DNA of 64,000 nt. Origin: Herbiconiux sp. (lineage in GTDB: Bacteria; Actinomycetota; Actinomycetes; Actinomycetales; Microbacteriaceae). A program made the position numbers and the translations under genes. Under the pieces are notes generated by a model. That model saw nothing but the letters and a program-made list of their open reading frames with translations. It ran no database searches and was not told the origin of the DNA. Position 1 is the first letter of the stretch. Every line of letters begins with the position of its first letter. Below are positions 1 through 11,717 of this stretch, piece by piece. The stretch covers positions 33,712-97,711 of the forward strand of contig NZ_JAHFUY010000015.1 in assembly GCF_023264895.1 (NCBI RefSeq), written 5' to 3'.

Positions 1-957
1 CGGCGCACCGGAGGGCGCCGACAGCGGCTCACCCGTCTCGGGGTCGATCTGGCCGACGGCGTGGAACTGGTCGGCCACGTCGGTGAGGGCGGGCTCGTAG
101 CCGCGACCCTTCTCGGTGATCGCGTGCACGATCACCGGGGCGGCGTACTCCTTGGCCTGGCGGAGCGCCTCCTCCATGGCCACGAGGTCGTGCCCGTCGA
201 CCGGACCGAGGTACTTGATGTCGAGGTTCGCGTACAGCGCGGAGTTGTTGGTGACCCGGCTCAGGAAGCCGTGCAGTCCGCCGCGGGCCCCCCGGTACAG
301 TGCGCGAGCCGGAGCGCCGAGGCGATCGAACAGCTTGCGGCTGGACTGGTGCAGGTCGTGGTAGCCCTTCTTCGTGCGCACGCCGTTGAGGTAGCGGGCC
401 ATGCCGCCGATGGTGGGTGCGTAGGAGCGGCCGTTGTCGTTGACGACGATCACGAGGTTGCGCGAATTGTCGTCGCTGATGTTGTTGAGCGCCTCCCAGG
501 TCATGCCCCCCGTGAGCGCGCCGTCGCCGACGACCGCCACGACGTGCCGATCGGTCTGGCCCGTCATCTCGAAGGCGCGGGAGATGCCGTCGGCCCAGGA
601 GAGCGAGCTCGAAGCGTGCGACGACTCGACGACGTCGTGCGGGCTCTCCGAGCGCTGCGGATAGCCAGCGAGGCCACCCGCCTGCCGGAGCAGCGAGAAG
701 TCCTGCCGCCCCGTCAGGAGCTTGTGCACGTAGGACTGGTGACCCGTGTCGAAGACGATCGCATCCCGGGGCGAGTCGAACACGCGATGGATGGCGATCG
801 TCGTCTCGACGACGCCGAGGTTCGGACCGAGGTGACCGCCGGTCTTCGAGACCTCCGCCACCAGGAACGCACGGATCTCGGCCGCGAGAACCTCGAGCTC
901 CTCCGGAGAGAGAGCGTCGAGGTCACGCGGTCCGTCGATCCTCTTGAGCAGGCTCAT
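1..957 (-). CDS. dxs: 1-deoxy-D-xylulose-5-phosphate synthase, N-terminal part (runs off window)
   Basis: Thiamine-diphosphate enzyme that condenses pyruvate with glyceraldehyde 3-phosphate, the first step of the non-mevalonate isoprenoid pathway in the cytoplasm. The reading frame is open from the ATG at 957 to the window edge, giving 319 codons, about half of a usual protein of roughly 640 residues. Typical DXS stretches are visible: LGPNLGVVE and FDTGHQSYVHKLLTGR near the N-terminus, then the ThDP/Mg-binding GDGALTGGM followed by NDN. The gene is the last on this minus-strand side; acnA lies upstream with a gap of about 60 bases. Only the 5' half can be judged and it looks intact. Confidence 0.95.
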   Translation of the reverse strand, partial: MSLLKRIDGPRDLDALSPEELEVLAAEIRAFLVAEVSKTGGHLGPNLGVVETTIAIHRVFDSPRDAIVFDTGHQSYVHKLLTGRQDFSLLRQAGGLAGYPQRSESPHDVVESSHASSSLSWADGISRAFEMTGQTDRHVVAVVGDGALTGGMTWEALNNISDDNSRNLVIVVNDNGRSYAPTIGGMARYLNGVRTKKGYHDLHQSSRKLFDRLGAPARALYRGARGGLHGFLSRVTNNSALYANLDIKYLGPVDGHDLVAMEEALRQAKEYAAPVIVHAITEKGRGYEPALTDVADQFHAVGQIDPETGEPLSAPSGAP

Positions 958-1020
958 ACTGTCCACCTTCCCATGACGGCGTGATCTTCCAGTCTACGCC
1001 GCCAGGGAATCAGGCAACGA

Positions 1021-3858
<2,838 letters not shown>

Positions 3859-3964
3859 GTCGACCTCACCTTCGCTGACTCACGACAATCTTGGTTCGCG
3901 AGAGGGGTGAATGGCTAGCAAGGGCAACCTAAGGCTGCACTGCCCCGCCGTTCACGCCCGATTG

Positions 3965-3988
3965 ATTTATCTTGACGTCAAGATAAAT
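3965..3988. promoter_or_regulatory. perfect 24-bp palindrome upstream of acnA, putative MarR/TamR-type operator
   Basis: Two 12-base arms (ATTTATCTTGAC and its exact reverse complement) abut with no spacer. The AT-rich site stands out in about 70% GC surroundings and lies about 107 bases upstream of the acnA GTG. Its core TCTTGA-CGTCAAGA resembles operators of MarR-family regulators; the Streptomyces regulator TamR is known to control aconitase through such palindromes. That a TamR-like protein binds here is inference; no regulator gene lies next to it. Confidence 0.65.
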
Positions 3989-3997
3989 ATACCACCA

Positions 3998-6427
3998 TCA
4001 CTCCCGGTCGAAGACCAGGGCGCGCCGCCGGGCGACCCGGTACCAGAGCTCCACCCCCGCTGCCCCGACGGCACCCGCGAGCAGCGCGATCACCAGGGCG
4101 AGCGGATCGCCGAGCTCGAGCTGGAAGAAGTCGCGGGCGGCCGGCACCGCGAAGGCCAGGGCGAACGCCACGGCGACCGCGAGCACGAGTGCGAGCCGCC
4201 AGGAGGTGAGCGGCCTCGCCAGCACGCACAGCACCCAGAGCGAGACGATGAACAGCGAGATGGTGGTGAGGCTCCGCGCCTCGGCGAGCGGTACGCGCTC
4301 CTGCAGCACGGCGAAGGCGGCCACCACCGCCACCGAGGCGATGACCCCGGTCGGGATGGAGAAGGCGAGCACGCGCTTCAGCACCCCGGGCCGGTAGCGC
4401 CGCCGGTTGGGCGCGAGGGCGAGGAAGAACGAGGGGATGCCGATGGCGAGCGAGGAGACGAGCGTCATCTGCCGGGGCAGGAACGGGAACTTCCAGAGCA
4501 GCACGGCCGAGACGAGGGCGAGCACGATGCCGTAGACGGTCTTGGCCAGGAAGAGGTTCGACACCCGCTCGACGTTGGCGATGACGCGCCGGGCGTAGGA
4601 GAGCACGGTCGGCAGCCGGTCGAAGCGCCCCTCGAGCAGCACGATGCGGGAGACCGCCCGGGTGGCGGGGGTCGCGTTGCCCATCGCGATGCCGAGGTCG
4701 GCGTCTTTGATGGCCATCGCGTCGTTGACGCCGTCTCCGGTCATGGCGACCGTGCGGCCCTCGGCCTGCAGGGCGTGCACCACGCGGCGCTTCTGCTCGG
4801 GCGCCACGCGACCGTAGATGCTCGACACGCCGAGCGCCCTATCCAGTTCGTCGTCGGCCTTCAGCGCGCTCGCGTCGACGGCATCGCTCTCGAGGCCGAG
4901 CTCCCCCGCGATCCGGCCCACCGTGACCGGGTTGTCTCCGGAGAGCACGACGACCCGCACGTCCTGCTCGGCGAAGAAGTCGAGGGTGGGGCGCGCATCC
5001 GGCCGCACCGACTCGTGGAAGACCACGATGGCGGACGGCCGCACGCCGGCGTCGAGCGGAGCGTCGAGCAGAGCATCGGTGGGCCGATCCGCCCCGTCGT
5101 GGGCCCAATCGCCGGCCCGGCCGCCCGCTCGGGCCAGGGCCAGGGTGCGGCGACCGAGCGCGGCGATCCCCTGGGCCTCGCCGAGGGCATCCGGATGCGA
5201 CGCGAGAAGACGCTCGGGTGCGCCCAGCAGCCAGGTCTGCTCGGACTGCGTCGCCGGATCGACCACGGTGATCGCGCTGTAGGTGCGGCGGGAGCTGAAC
5301 GGGAGGCGCTCGACGACGGAGGGGCCGGTGCCGTCGGCCGCCTCGGGATAGTGCTCGCGGAGCGCGAGCGCCGTCTGGTTGGCGGCGACATCGTGGGCGA
5401 TGAGGCCGAGCACGGTGTCGACGGCCCCCACGGGAACGGTGTCGTCGACCATGATGAGCCGCTCGAAGCCGATCTCGCCCGTGGTGAGGGTGCCCGTCTT
5501 GTCGAGGCAGAGCACGTCGACCCGCGCGAGCACCTCGACGGCCGCGAGCTCCTGCACGAGCACCTTCTGCCGACCGAGCTGGATGACGGCCACCCCGAAC
5601 GCGAGGCTCGTGAGCAGCACGAGACCCTCCGGGATCATGCCCACGACGCTGGCGACGGCATCGAGCCCGGCCTGTCGCCAGGTCTCGACGGGCACGAGCG
5701 CCAGATCGCCGAGGTCCCCGCCGGCGTAGGTGAGCACGCGGCCCACGAGCACGATCACGATCACCGGCAGGAGCAGCCAGGTGAGGTAGACGAGGATGCG
5801 GGTGGTCGCCGCCCGGAGCTCGGAGTGCACGAGGCTGTGCGCGCGGATCTCCCGCGTGAGGGTGTTGGCGTAGGAGTCGGCGCCGACGGCGGTGACACGG
5901 GCCTCGGCGGTTCCGGAGACCACGAACGAACCCGAGAGCAGCGCGTCGCCGGCGCTCTTGGCGATCGGCTCCGACTCCCCCGTGAGCATCGACTCGTCGA
6001 CGAGGAGGTCGGCCACCTCGCTGAGCCGCGCATCCGCCGTGATCTGGTCGCCCGGACGCAGGAGCATGAGATCGCCCAGCACGACCTGCTCGGGCTTCAG
6101 CACGACGGTGTCGCCGGCCCGCCGCACCGCGGTCTCGGGCGCCGCGAGCAGTGCCAGGCGCTCGAGGCTCGCCTTGGCCCGGAGCTCCTGCACGATGCCG
6201 ATGAGCGAGTTCGCCACGACGATGCCGAAGAAGAGGCCGTCGCCGAGGTCGCCGAGCAGCAGCACGGCGATGAAGCACACGGTGAGGATGCCGTTGAAGA
6301 ACGTGAAGACGTTCTCGCGCAGGATGCTCCCGACCGAGCGGGAGGTCGTGTCGTCGGCGACGTTGGTCTGGCCCGCTGCGATCCGCGACTGCACCTCCTC
6401 GAGGGAGAGGCCGGGATCGCCGGGCAC
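3998..6427 (-). CDS. HAD-type P-type cation ATPase, CtpE-like
   Basis: Predicted ATP-driven cation pump in the cytoplasmic membrane, 809 residues. The actuator motif TGES lies at 149-152, the membrane motif PEGL at 266-269, the phosphorylation site DKTGTLT at 309-315, and the hinge GDGVNDAMAIKDADLGIAMG in the second half. Hydrophobic segments occur in pairs before and after these domains and as a cluster of about six at the C-terminus. The context GMIPEGLVLLTS and the absence of N-terminal metal-binding domains resemble mycobacterial CtpE, reported to be a calcium transporter, rather than copper or zinc pumps; this substrate is inference. The next gene upstream (DUF3159) ends three bases before the start, so the two probably share a transcript. 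Confidence 0.88.
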   Translation of the reverse strand: MPGDPGLSLEEVQSRIAAGQTNVADDTTSRSVGSILRENVFTFFNGILTVCFIAVLLLGDLGDGLFFGIVVANSLIGIVQELRAKASLERLALLAAPETAVRRAGDTVVLKPEQVVLGDLMLLRPGDQITADARLSEVADLLVDESMLTGESEPIAKSAGDALLSGSFVVSGTAEARVTAVGADSYANTLTREIRAHSLVHSELRAATTRILVYLTWLLLPVIVIVLVGRVLTYAGGDLGDLALVPVETWRQAGLDAVASVVGMIPEGLVLLTSLAFGVAVIQLGRQKVLVQELAAVEVLARVDVLCLDKTGTLTTGEIGFERLIMVDDTVPVGAVDTVLGLIAHDVAANQTALALREHYPEAADGTGPSVVERLPFSSRRTYSAITVVDPATQSEQTWLLGAPERLLASHPDALGEAQGIAALGRRTLALARAGGRAGDWAHDGADRPTDALLDAPLDAGVRPSAIVVFHESVRPDARPTLDFFAEQDVRVVVLSGDNPVTVGRIAGELGLESDAVDASALKADDELDRALGVSSIYGRVAPEQKRRVVHALQAEGRTVAMTGDGVNDAMAIKDADLGIAMGNATPATRAVSRIVLLEGRFDRLPTVLSYARRVIANVERVSNLFLAKTVYGIVLALVSAVLLWKFPFLPRQMTLVSSLAIGIPSFFLALAPNRRRYRPGVLKRVLAFSIPTGVIASVAVVAAFAVLQERVPLAEARSLTTISLFIVSLWVLCVLARPLTSWRLALVLAVAVAFALAFAVPAARDFFQLELGDPLALVIALLAGAVGAAGVELWYRVARRRALVFDRE

Positions 6428-6430
6428 GGC

Positions 6431-7207
6431 TCAGCCTGCCGGGGTGGTGGCGGGCTGCGGCTTCGAGTACGCGGTGCGCACGAGGAGCCAGGTCACCCAG
6501 AGCACGACGGCGTAGAAGGGCACGCCGAGGATGAGCTTGACCGAACCGAGGAGCTCGGTCTGGCCGGCGAAGTAGAGCGGCAGCTCGGCGATCAGGCGGA
6601 TGGCGAACAGCCCCACCCAGCACCAGCTCGCCACGAGCACGACGCGGCCCTTCGCCTTGTCCTTCCGGTAGCCGCCCGGGTCGTTCGCGAGCAGGCTCAC
6701 GATGACCCCGATGAGAGGCCGCCTCGCGAGGATCGAGACGAGGAAGACGACGAGGCACACGATGTTGATGCCGATGCCGAGCACGAAGTTGTCCTCGGCG
6801 CGGCCGGTGAAGAGCGCGAGCGCCGCGGAGACGCCCACCCCGAGGAGCCCGGCGACCGCCGGCATGACGGCGCTCCGCATGACCAGTCGCGCGATGACGA
6901 AGATCACAGAGACCGCGATGGGCGCGATCACGGCGAGCGGGAGGTTCTTGGTGAAGGTGTAGAGCACGAGGAAGCCGAGACCCGGGAGGATCGACTCCAC
7001 GAGCCCGCGCACGCCGCCGATCGCGCGGAGGAGGGACGCGCCGGTCGGGGTCTCCCCCGGTGCGACCTCGCTGATGCCGGCCTTGCGGGCGGCCTGGGCG
7101 AAGGCCTCGTGGAAGGTGGGCGCCCGGTCGGGGCCGTCGACCTCGCTCGGGGCGGCGACCGTCTTGTCGACGGCGCTCGGGGTGTTCTCGCGGGCGGGGT
7201 CGCTCAT
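6431..7207 (-). CDS. DUF3159 family membrane protein
   Basis: 258-residue integral membrane protein of unknown function. After a polar N-terminus of about 60 residues there are around six hydrophobic segments (for example LPLAVIAPIAVSVIFVIARLV and NFVLGIGINIVCLVVFLVSILA), and a loop with DPGGYRKDKAKGR. The family is restricted to actinobacteria and usually sits beside DUF3710 and dut, as here. The start overlaps the upstream DUF3710 stop by one base (TGATG), indicating translational coupling. No catalytic motif is evident. Confidence 0.85.
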   Translation of the reverse strand: MSDPARENTPSAVDKTVAAPSEVDGPDRAPTFHEAFAQAARKAGISEVAPGETPTGASLLRAIGGVRGLVESILPGLGFLVLYTFTKNLPLAVIAPIAVSVIFVIARLVMRSAVMPAVAGLLGVGVSAALALFTGRAEDNFVLGIGINIVCLVVFLVSILARRPLIGVIVSLLANDPGGYRKDKAKGRVVLVASWCWVGLFAIRLIAELPLYFAGQTELLGSVKLILGVPFYAVVLWVTWLLVRTAYSKPQPATTPAG

Positions 7208-7896
7208 CAGCTGCCCGCGGGCTGCGCCCCGCCGGTGGCGGCGGTCTTCGGGATGGTGAGCGGGATCAGGTCGCGCGGCGGCATCGGCTGCGAGCCGCGC
7301 ACCACGACGACGCTGCGGAAGAGCTCCTCGACGGCCGTGCGGGCCGCCGGGTTCTGGATGGCCTCGCCCGCGATGACGCCGCGGAGGAGCCAGCGCGGTC
7401 CGTCGACGCCGACGAAGCGGGCGACGCGGAGGCCCTGGCTGCCGTCGGGAGCCGTGGCCGGGACGCCGGCCACGAGCTCGGGCCCGAACGGGCCGTTCTG
7501 CACGGTGCTCTTGCCGCCCTGCTTGAGAATCTGGTCCTCGATCTGCTCGCGGATCTCGTGCCAGAGACCGGTCGAGCGCGGTGCGGCGAACGCCTGCACC
7601 TGGAGCGTCGACTTGGCGTAGTCGAGGCCCACCGCGACGACGCGGTTGGTGCCTTCCTCGACCTCGAGGCGGAGGTGCAGCCCCTCGCGGGGAAGGATCT
7701 TGATGCCGCCCAGGTCGACGTAGGGGCGGGCGGGGTTCGCCTCGGAGGCGTCGAAGGGGCCGTCGGTGGCGCGATCGGCGGGAGCGGACTTGGCGTCGCG
7801 GTCGATCACATCCGCGACGTCGGCGCTCTCGACCTCGGTGGCCGGTTCGGCCGCCTCGGAGTCGGGCTTGATGTCTTCGGGCTCGTTGTCGGTCAT
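7207..7896 (-). CDS. DUF3710 domain-containing protein
   Basis: Soluble 229-residue protein of unknown function. It has an acidic, low-complexity first 55 residues followed by the conserved family region (PYVDLGGIKILPREGLHLRL, LQAFAAPR-type strand, then DGPRWLLRGVIAG and a C-terminal RGSQPMPPRDLIPL). It lies between dut and DUF3159 with overlaps on both sides (four bases with dut, one with DUF3159), a conserved actinobacterial arrangement. No enzymatic motif is recognisable. Confidence 0.87.
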   Translation of the reverse strand: MTDNEPEDIKPDSEAAEPATEVESADVADVIDRDAKSAPADRATDGPFDASEANPARPYVDLGGIKILPREGLHLRLEVEEGTNRVVAVGLDYAKSTLQVQAFAAPRSTGLWHEIREQIEDQILKQGGKSTVQNGPFGPELVAGVPATAPDGSQGLRVARFVGVDGPRWLLRGVIAGEAIQNPAARTAVEELFRSVVVVRGSQPMPPRDLIPLTIPKTAATGGAQPAGS

Positions 7897-8351
7897 GACT
7901 GGTTTCCGTTCGTGGGCGACGAGTATCCGGTGGAGCCGAACCCGCCCTCGCCCCGGTCGCTCCCGGGGAGCGTCTGGACGGGCACGAACACGGCTCGCGT
8001 CACCGGCATCACGATCAGTTGCGCGATTCTGTCGCCGACGGCGATATCGTACGGCACCCGGCTGTCGGTGTTCAGAAGGATCACCTTGATCTCGCCGCGG
8101 TAGCCCGCGTCGACGGTGCCGGGAGAGTTCACGACGGTGATGCCGTGCTTGGCCGCCAGGCCGCTCCTCGGCACGACGAACGCCACGTGGCCGTCCGGCA
8201 GCGCGATCGACACGCCGGTGCCGACGAGACGCCGCTCGCCGGGCTCGAGGGTCAGCGCCTCGGCCGAGAGCAGGTCGGCTCCCGCGTCGCCGGGATGGGC
8301 GTAGGAGGGCACGTTCGCCGCGGAGATCAGGATCTCGATGGAGGAAGTCAC
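7893..8351 (-). CDS. dut: dUTP diphosphatase (trimeric dUTPase)
   Basis: Hydrolyses dUTP to dUMP and pyrophosphate, keeping uracil out of DNA and supplying dTMP synthesis. At 152 residues it matches the homotrimeric family. All five motifs are present: HPGDAGADLLS (motif 1), PRSGLAAKHGI (2), GTVDAGYRGEI (3), GDRIAQLIV (4) and the C-terminal arm GEGGFGSTG (5). It is the first gene of the dut-DUF3710-DUF3159 series; its TGA overlaps the next ATG. The DUF3093 gene is divergent, 39 bases away. Confidence 0.97.
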   Translation of the reverse strand: MTSSIEILISAANVPSYAHPGDAGADLLSAEALTLEPGERRLVGTGVSIALPDGHVAFVVPRSGLAAKHGITVVNSPGTVDAGYRGEIKVILLNTDSRVPYDIAVGDRIAQLIVMPVTRAVFVPVQTLPGSDRGEGGFGSTGYSSPTNGNQS

Positions 8352-8390
8352 CCGTCGAGGCTAGTGCAGAAAGGATGATCGAATAGAGGC

Positions 8391-8837
8391 ATGTCGCACT
8401 ATCGGGAGAGACTCTCTCCGTCGCTCTGGGTTCTCGCCTCGACCGCCCTCGTCATCCCGGCCAGCGTGATCGTGTTCGCTCCGCTGCCCGCGGTGCCAGG
8501 GCTCCTGGTGGGGCTCGTCGTCGGGCTCATCCTCTATGCGGGAGTGCTCGGACTCCTCATCGGGCTCGCCCCCGTGATCGAGGTCGAGGGCGGCAGCGTG
8601 CGCGTGGGCCGGGCGTCCATCCCGCTCGAGCTCCTCGGCGACTGCGAGGGCTTCACGGGAGACGAGGCGACGGCCGAGCGCGGGCCGCGGCTGGACGCCA
8701 GGGCGTTCCTCTGCCTCCGCGGGTGGATCGGGCCGGTCGTGAGAATGAGAATCGCCGACCCGCAGGATCCGACACCGTACTGGCTGGTGTCGACCCGGCG
8801 GCCCGGCGATCTCGTCGAGGCGCTGAAGACGTCTTAG
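8391..8837 (+). CDS. DUF3093 family membrane protein
   Basis: 148-residue protein of unknown function with two adjacent hydrophobic segments near the N-terminus (residues about 13-30 and 34-60) and a soluble C-terminal domain containing the family-typical CLRGWIGPVVRMRIADPQDPTPYWLVSTRRP. It is widespread in actinobacteria next to dut. The last four bases overlap the end of the convergent DUF4193 gene, so the two transcripts are antisense at their 3' ends. Confidence 0.85.
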   Translation: MSHYRERLSPSLWVLASTALVIPASVIVFAPLPAVPGLLVGLVVGLILYAGVLGLLIGLAPVIEVEGGSVRVGRASIPLELLGDCEGFTGDEATAERGPRLDARAFLCLRGWIGPVVRMRIADPQDPTPYWLVSTRRPGDLVEALKTS

Positions 8838-9127
8838 GAGGCGCACTCGACGCAGATGGCGCCGAGCTTCTCCTCATGGTCGATCTGCGAGCGGTGCTTC
8901 ACGAGGAAGCAGCTGACGCAGGTGAACTCGTCGGCCTGCGGGGGCAGGACGACGACGTCGAGGTCGAGGTCGGAGAGGTCGGCTCCGGGCAGCTCGAAGC
9001 CACCCGGGTTGTCGGCGTCGTCGACGTCTACGACTCCGGACATCTTGTCCGGCACCCGCTCCTTCAGCGCTTCGATCGAATCCGAGTCGTCATCGGTCTT
9101 GCGCGGTGCGTCGTAATCAGTCGCCAT
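8834..9127 (-). CDS. DUF4193 family zinc-ribbon-like protein
   Basis: Acidic 97-residue actinobacterial protein of unknown function. The N-terminus MATDYDAPRKTDDD is the family hallmark, which is why I prefer the ATG at 9127 over one two codons upstream at 9133. The C-terminus has CVSCFLVKHRSQ followed by CVEC, a four-cysteine pattern suited to a single zinc site. It is convergent with DUF3093 and divergent from sepH across a 200-base intergenic region that is richer in AT than the genes and probably holds both promoters. Confidence 0.88.
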   Translation of the reverse strand: MATDYDAPRKTDDDSDSIEALKERVPDKMSGVVDVDDADNPGGFELPGADLSDLDLDVVVLPPQADEFTCVSCFLVKHRSQIDHEEKLGAICVECAS

Positions 9128-9327
9128 GCCCATCCACTTCTAGAAAACAGCCCATTAACCAAATCGGCGGCGTTAGTTTGCATCAAACGGGCGGGAATAG
9201 CAAACCGTCGCATGAGCAATGAATACTCACGCCGCCTGCAACTTGCGGCACGCCCGGAACATTCCCCGCTGGCGCCCCCTCCTCGTGGCATCCTGACAGC
9301 GAACGCGACCCTTGGAGGCCTTTCACC

Positions 9328-10491
9328 ATGCAGGATTTGACGGTTGTCGGAGTCGAGAACGGGGCACTGATCGTCTCGAGCGACGGCGGTGAGCGCTATC
9401 GCATCGTCATCGACGAGCTGCTCCAGTCGCGGCTGCGCCAGGGCATCGCCTCGGCGGAGGGCGGCAAGAAGGTCTCGCCGCGCGAGATCCAGACCCACGT
9501 GCGCGCTGGTCTCTCGGCCTTCGAGGTCGCCGAGCTCACGGGCGCGTCGGTCGAGTACGTCGAACGGTTCGAGGGCCCCGTGCTCGCCGAGCGCCAGTTC
9601 ATGGTGGATTCCGCTCTGCGCGTACCCGTGCAGCCGACCTCCCCCGCCGACCCGCTCGGCGAGGAGCCGCTGTCGACCTTCGGCGACGCCCTCGAGGAGC
9701 GGCTCGAGGGGCTCGCCGCCCAGGACATCCGCTGGGCGAGCTGGAAGGACGAGACCGGCTGGATCGTCAAGCTCACCTTCACCTCCCGCGAGATCGAGCA
9801 CGACGCGCGCTGGCAGTTCGACCCGAAGCGGCACGTGCTCACCCCGCTCAACAACGAGGCCACCACCCTCTCCCGGCACGGTGAGCTGGCGGAGGGCCTG
9901 ATCCCGCGCCTGCGTGCGGTGTCGTCGACCGTCGACGCCGCCGACACCGCTGACGCGCGCTTCGACAGCGGTGCGTTCTCGCCGCTCGAGCGCCCGACCG
10001 CGGCCGAACCGGCCGAATCGGCGTCGGATGCGCCCGAGCAGGCACCGATGCGACTGGATGCCCCGGCGACCGGCCGCAAGGAGCAGGGCCGCCCGTACGA
10101 CGGTTTCGCGATCAAGCGCACGCCGGACACCGGGGAGACGAACGACCACAACCAGACCGCCGATCTCCTGGAGGCCCTCCGCCGCCGCAGGGGCGAGCGC
10201 GAGTCCGCCGCGTTCGAGCCCGAGGCGCCCGAGATCGCCCAGGCCCGGGACGACGACGAGCGGCAGTCCGAAGCGGGCGTGCACCCGGCGTTCGGCGGAC
10301 CCAGGGCCGTCGCCGACGTGCCCGACACTCCGCTCGAAGGGCTCGAGGCCGAGCTCGGCTTCACCTCGTCGCCCGAGCCCGAGGTGCGCCAGACCGCCCC
10401 CAAGCAGGGATCGGCGAAGCGTCAGCGCGCTTCGATGCCGAGCTGGGACGAGATCGTCTTCGGAGCGCGCAGCGAGGACGACCCGGCCTAG
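9328..10491 (+). CDS. sepH: septation protein SepH (DUF3071)
   Basis: Cell-division protein. In Streptomyces and mycobacteria SepH binds FtsZ and promotes its assembly. The conserved N-terminal domain begins MQDLTVVGVENGALIV and contains a helix-turn-helix-like segment at about 50-85 (SPREIQTHVRAGLSAFEVAE). The C-terminal half (about 200-387) is low complexity and ends in a short conserved segment MPSWDEIVFGAR, as in other SepH proteins. The start has a strong TTGGAGG site eight bases upstream. The stop lies one base from the stop of the convergent phosphodiesterase gene. Confidence 0.93.
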   Translation: MQDLTVVGVENGALIVSSDGGERYRIVIDELLQSRLRQGIASAEGGKKVSPREIQTHVRAGLSAFEVAELTGASVEYVERFEGPVLAERQFMVDSALRVPVQPTSPADPLGEEPLSTFGDALEERLEGLAAQDIRWASWKDETGWIVKLTFTSREIEHDARWQFDPKRHVLTPLNNEATTLSRHGELAEGLIPRLRAVSSTVDAADTADARFDSGAFSPLERPTAAEPAESASDAPEQAPMRLDAPATGRKEQGRPYDGFAIKRTPDTGETNDHNQTADLLEALRRRRGERESAAFEPEAPEIAQARDDDERQSEAGVHPAFGGPRAVADVPDTPLEGLEAELGFTSSPEPEVRQTAPKQGSAKRQRASMPSWDEIVFGARSEDDPA

Positions 10492-10492
10492 G

Positions 10493-11638
10493 TCAGAGCG
10501 CGAACGCGCCGGCCCGGAGGAGCGGCACGAGCGTCTCCTCCGCGGTGAGCGACCCGTGCTGCCCCACCATGGAGCGGCCCGTGGTGTCGCCGTCCCGGCC
10601 GTCGTAGTAGGCCACGAGCTTGCGGGCCGCCACGATCACGTCGCCGATCCTCGGCAGCACCTCGTCGTCGACCTCGCCGAACCAGCCGGCAGCGATCGCC
10701 TCCTCGCGGGTGGCGATCCAGGCCCGGGCGTCCTCGCGGCGGTGCCAGGCGTCGGCGAGCCGCGTGCGCGCATCCGGAGCCGACCCCTGCTCGAGGTAGA
10801 GCTGCACGCAGCGCGGGTCGCCGCCCACGTGCCGCACGCCCTGCACGAGCTCGGGCACGTCGCCGAAGAGCACGTGGCTCGTGGCGGGCACGTCGACGAT
10901 GCCGTGGTCGGCGGTGAGGAGCAGTCCCTCGCGCCGGCCGAGCCGGGCCGAGAAGCGGGCGTACTCCGCGTCGAGCGTCTCGAGGGTGGAGAGCCACCGG
11001 TCGGACTCCCAGCCCCGCGCGTGCGCGATCTGGTCGAGCTCCGGCACGTAGAGGTAGACGAGCCTTCGCCCACCCTGGTCGAAGAGGGCGCGCGCGGCGT
11101 CGAAGCGTTCGGCGATGGATCCGGCCGGCACGTACTGGGCACCGCGCAGGATCGCGTGGGTGAGCCCTGAGTCGGCGTACTTCGCCGGGCCGATCGTGCT
11201 GCTCGGCACGCCGTCCGCGGCCAGCTGCTCGAAGATCGTCGGCAGCCGCTGCCAGGTGGCGGGCCGCATGACGTCGGACCAGCCGGACAGCTGATTGACT
11301 ACCGCATCGGCCTCCGGCACGAGCGCGGTGTAGCCCACGATGCCGTGCTGCCCCGGCCGGCCACCCGTGGTGAGCGAGCTCAGCGCCGCAGCCGTGGTGG
11401 TGGGGAAGCCGCTCGTCAGGGTCGTGCGCTTCGACAGACCGGATGCCATCGCCCGAGCATGGCCGGCCCGGGCGCGGAGGGCCGCGGAGCCCAGCCCGTC
11501 GACCAGCACGACGACCACGCGGTCGGCCGCGGGGAGCTCCAGCACACCTCCACCGCCGCCCAGCGAGGCCACGCAACTCGGCAACACGTCGGCCAGCGTC
11601 GGCTCGGCTGCCTGCCGCGTCGGTAGCATGGTGGACAT
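10493..11638 (-). CDS. alkaline-phosphatase-superfamily nucleotide pyrophosphatase/phosphodiesterase
   Basis: Metal-dependent hydrolase of the NPP type, 381 residues from the ATG at 11638. A metal-binding aspartate lies in VVVVLVDGLG, the predicted nucleophile threonine in TSGFPTTTAAALSSLTTG, followed by PGQHGIVGY, and further metal ligands in YVPELDQIAHARG and LLTADHGIVDVP. There is no signal peptide, so it is probably cytoplasmic; the substrate is unknown. An upstream in-frame extension to 11743 would overlap the parC promoter and is unlikely. The gene diverges from parC with about 80 bases between them. Confidence 0.85.
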   Translation of the reverse strand: MSTMLPTRQAAEPTLADVLPSCVASLGGGGGVLELPAADRVVVVLVDGLGSAALRARAGHARAMASGLSKRTTLTSGFPTTTAAALSSLTTGGRPGQHGIVGYTALVPEADAVVNQLSGWSDVMRPATWQRLPTIFEQLAADGVPSSTIGPAKYADSGLTHAILRGAQYVPAGSIAERFDAARALFDQGGRRLVYLYVPELDQIAHARGWESDRWLSTLETLDAEYARFSARLGRREGLLLTADHGIVDVPATSHVLFGDVPELVQGVRHVGGDPRCVQLYLEQGSAPDARTRLADAWHRREDARAWIATREEAIAAGWFGEVDDEVLPRIGDVIVAARKLVAYYDGRDGDTTGRSMVGQHGSLTAEETLVPLLRAGAFAL

Positions 11639-11717
11639 TCGGCCAAGTCTGGCACACGACCCCCCGACCCCACCCGCCCTTGACGCGGAGTGCGGACGGC
11701 CTGCGAGAAAAACAGGA

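Noticed and set aside
3911-7621. Plus-strand open frame of 1236 codons across the ATPase region
   Set aside because: It is antisense to three well-supported minus-strand genes and is His/Arg/Glu-rich without any domain, as expected from GC-rich third codon positions.
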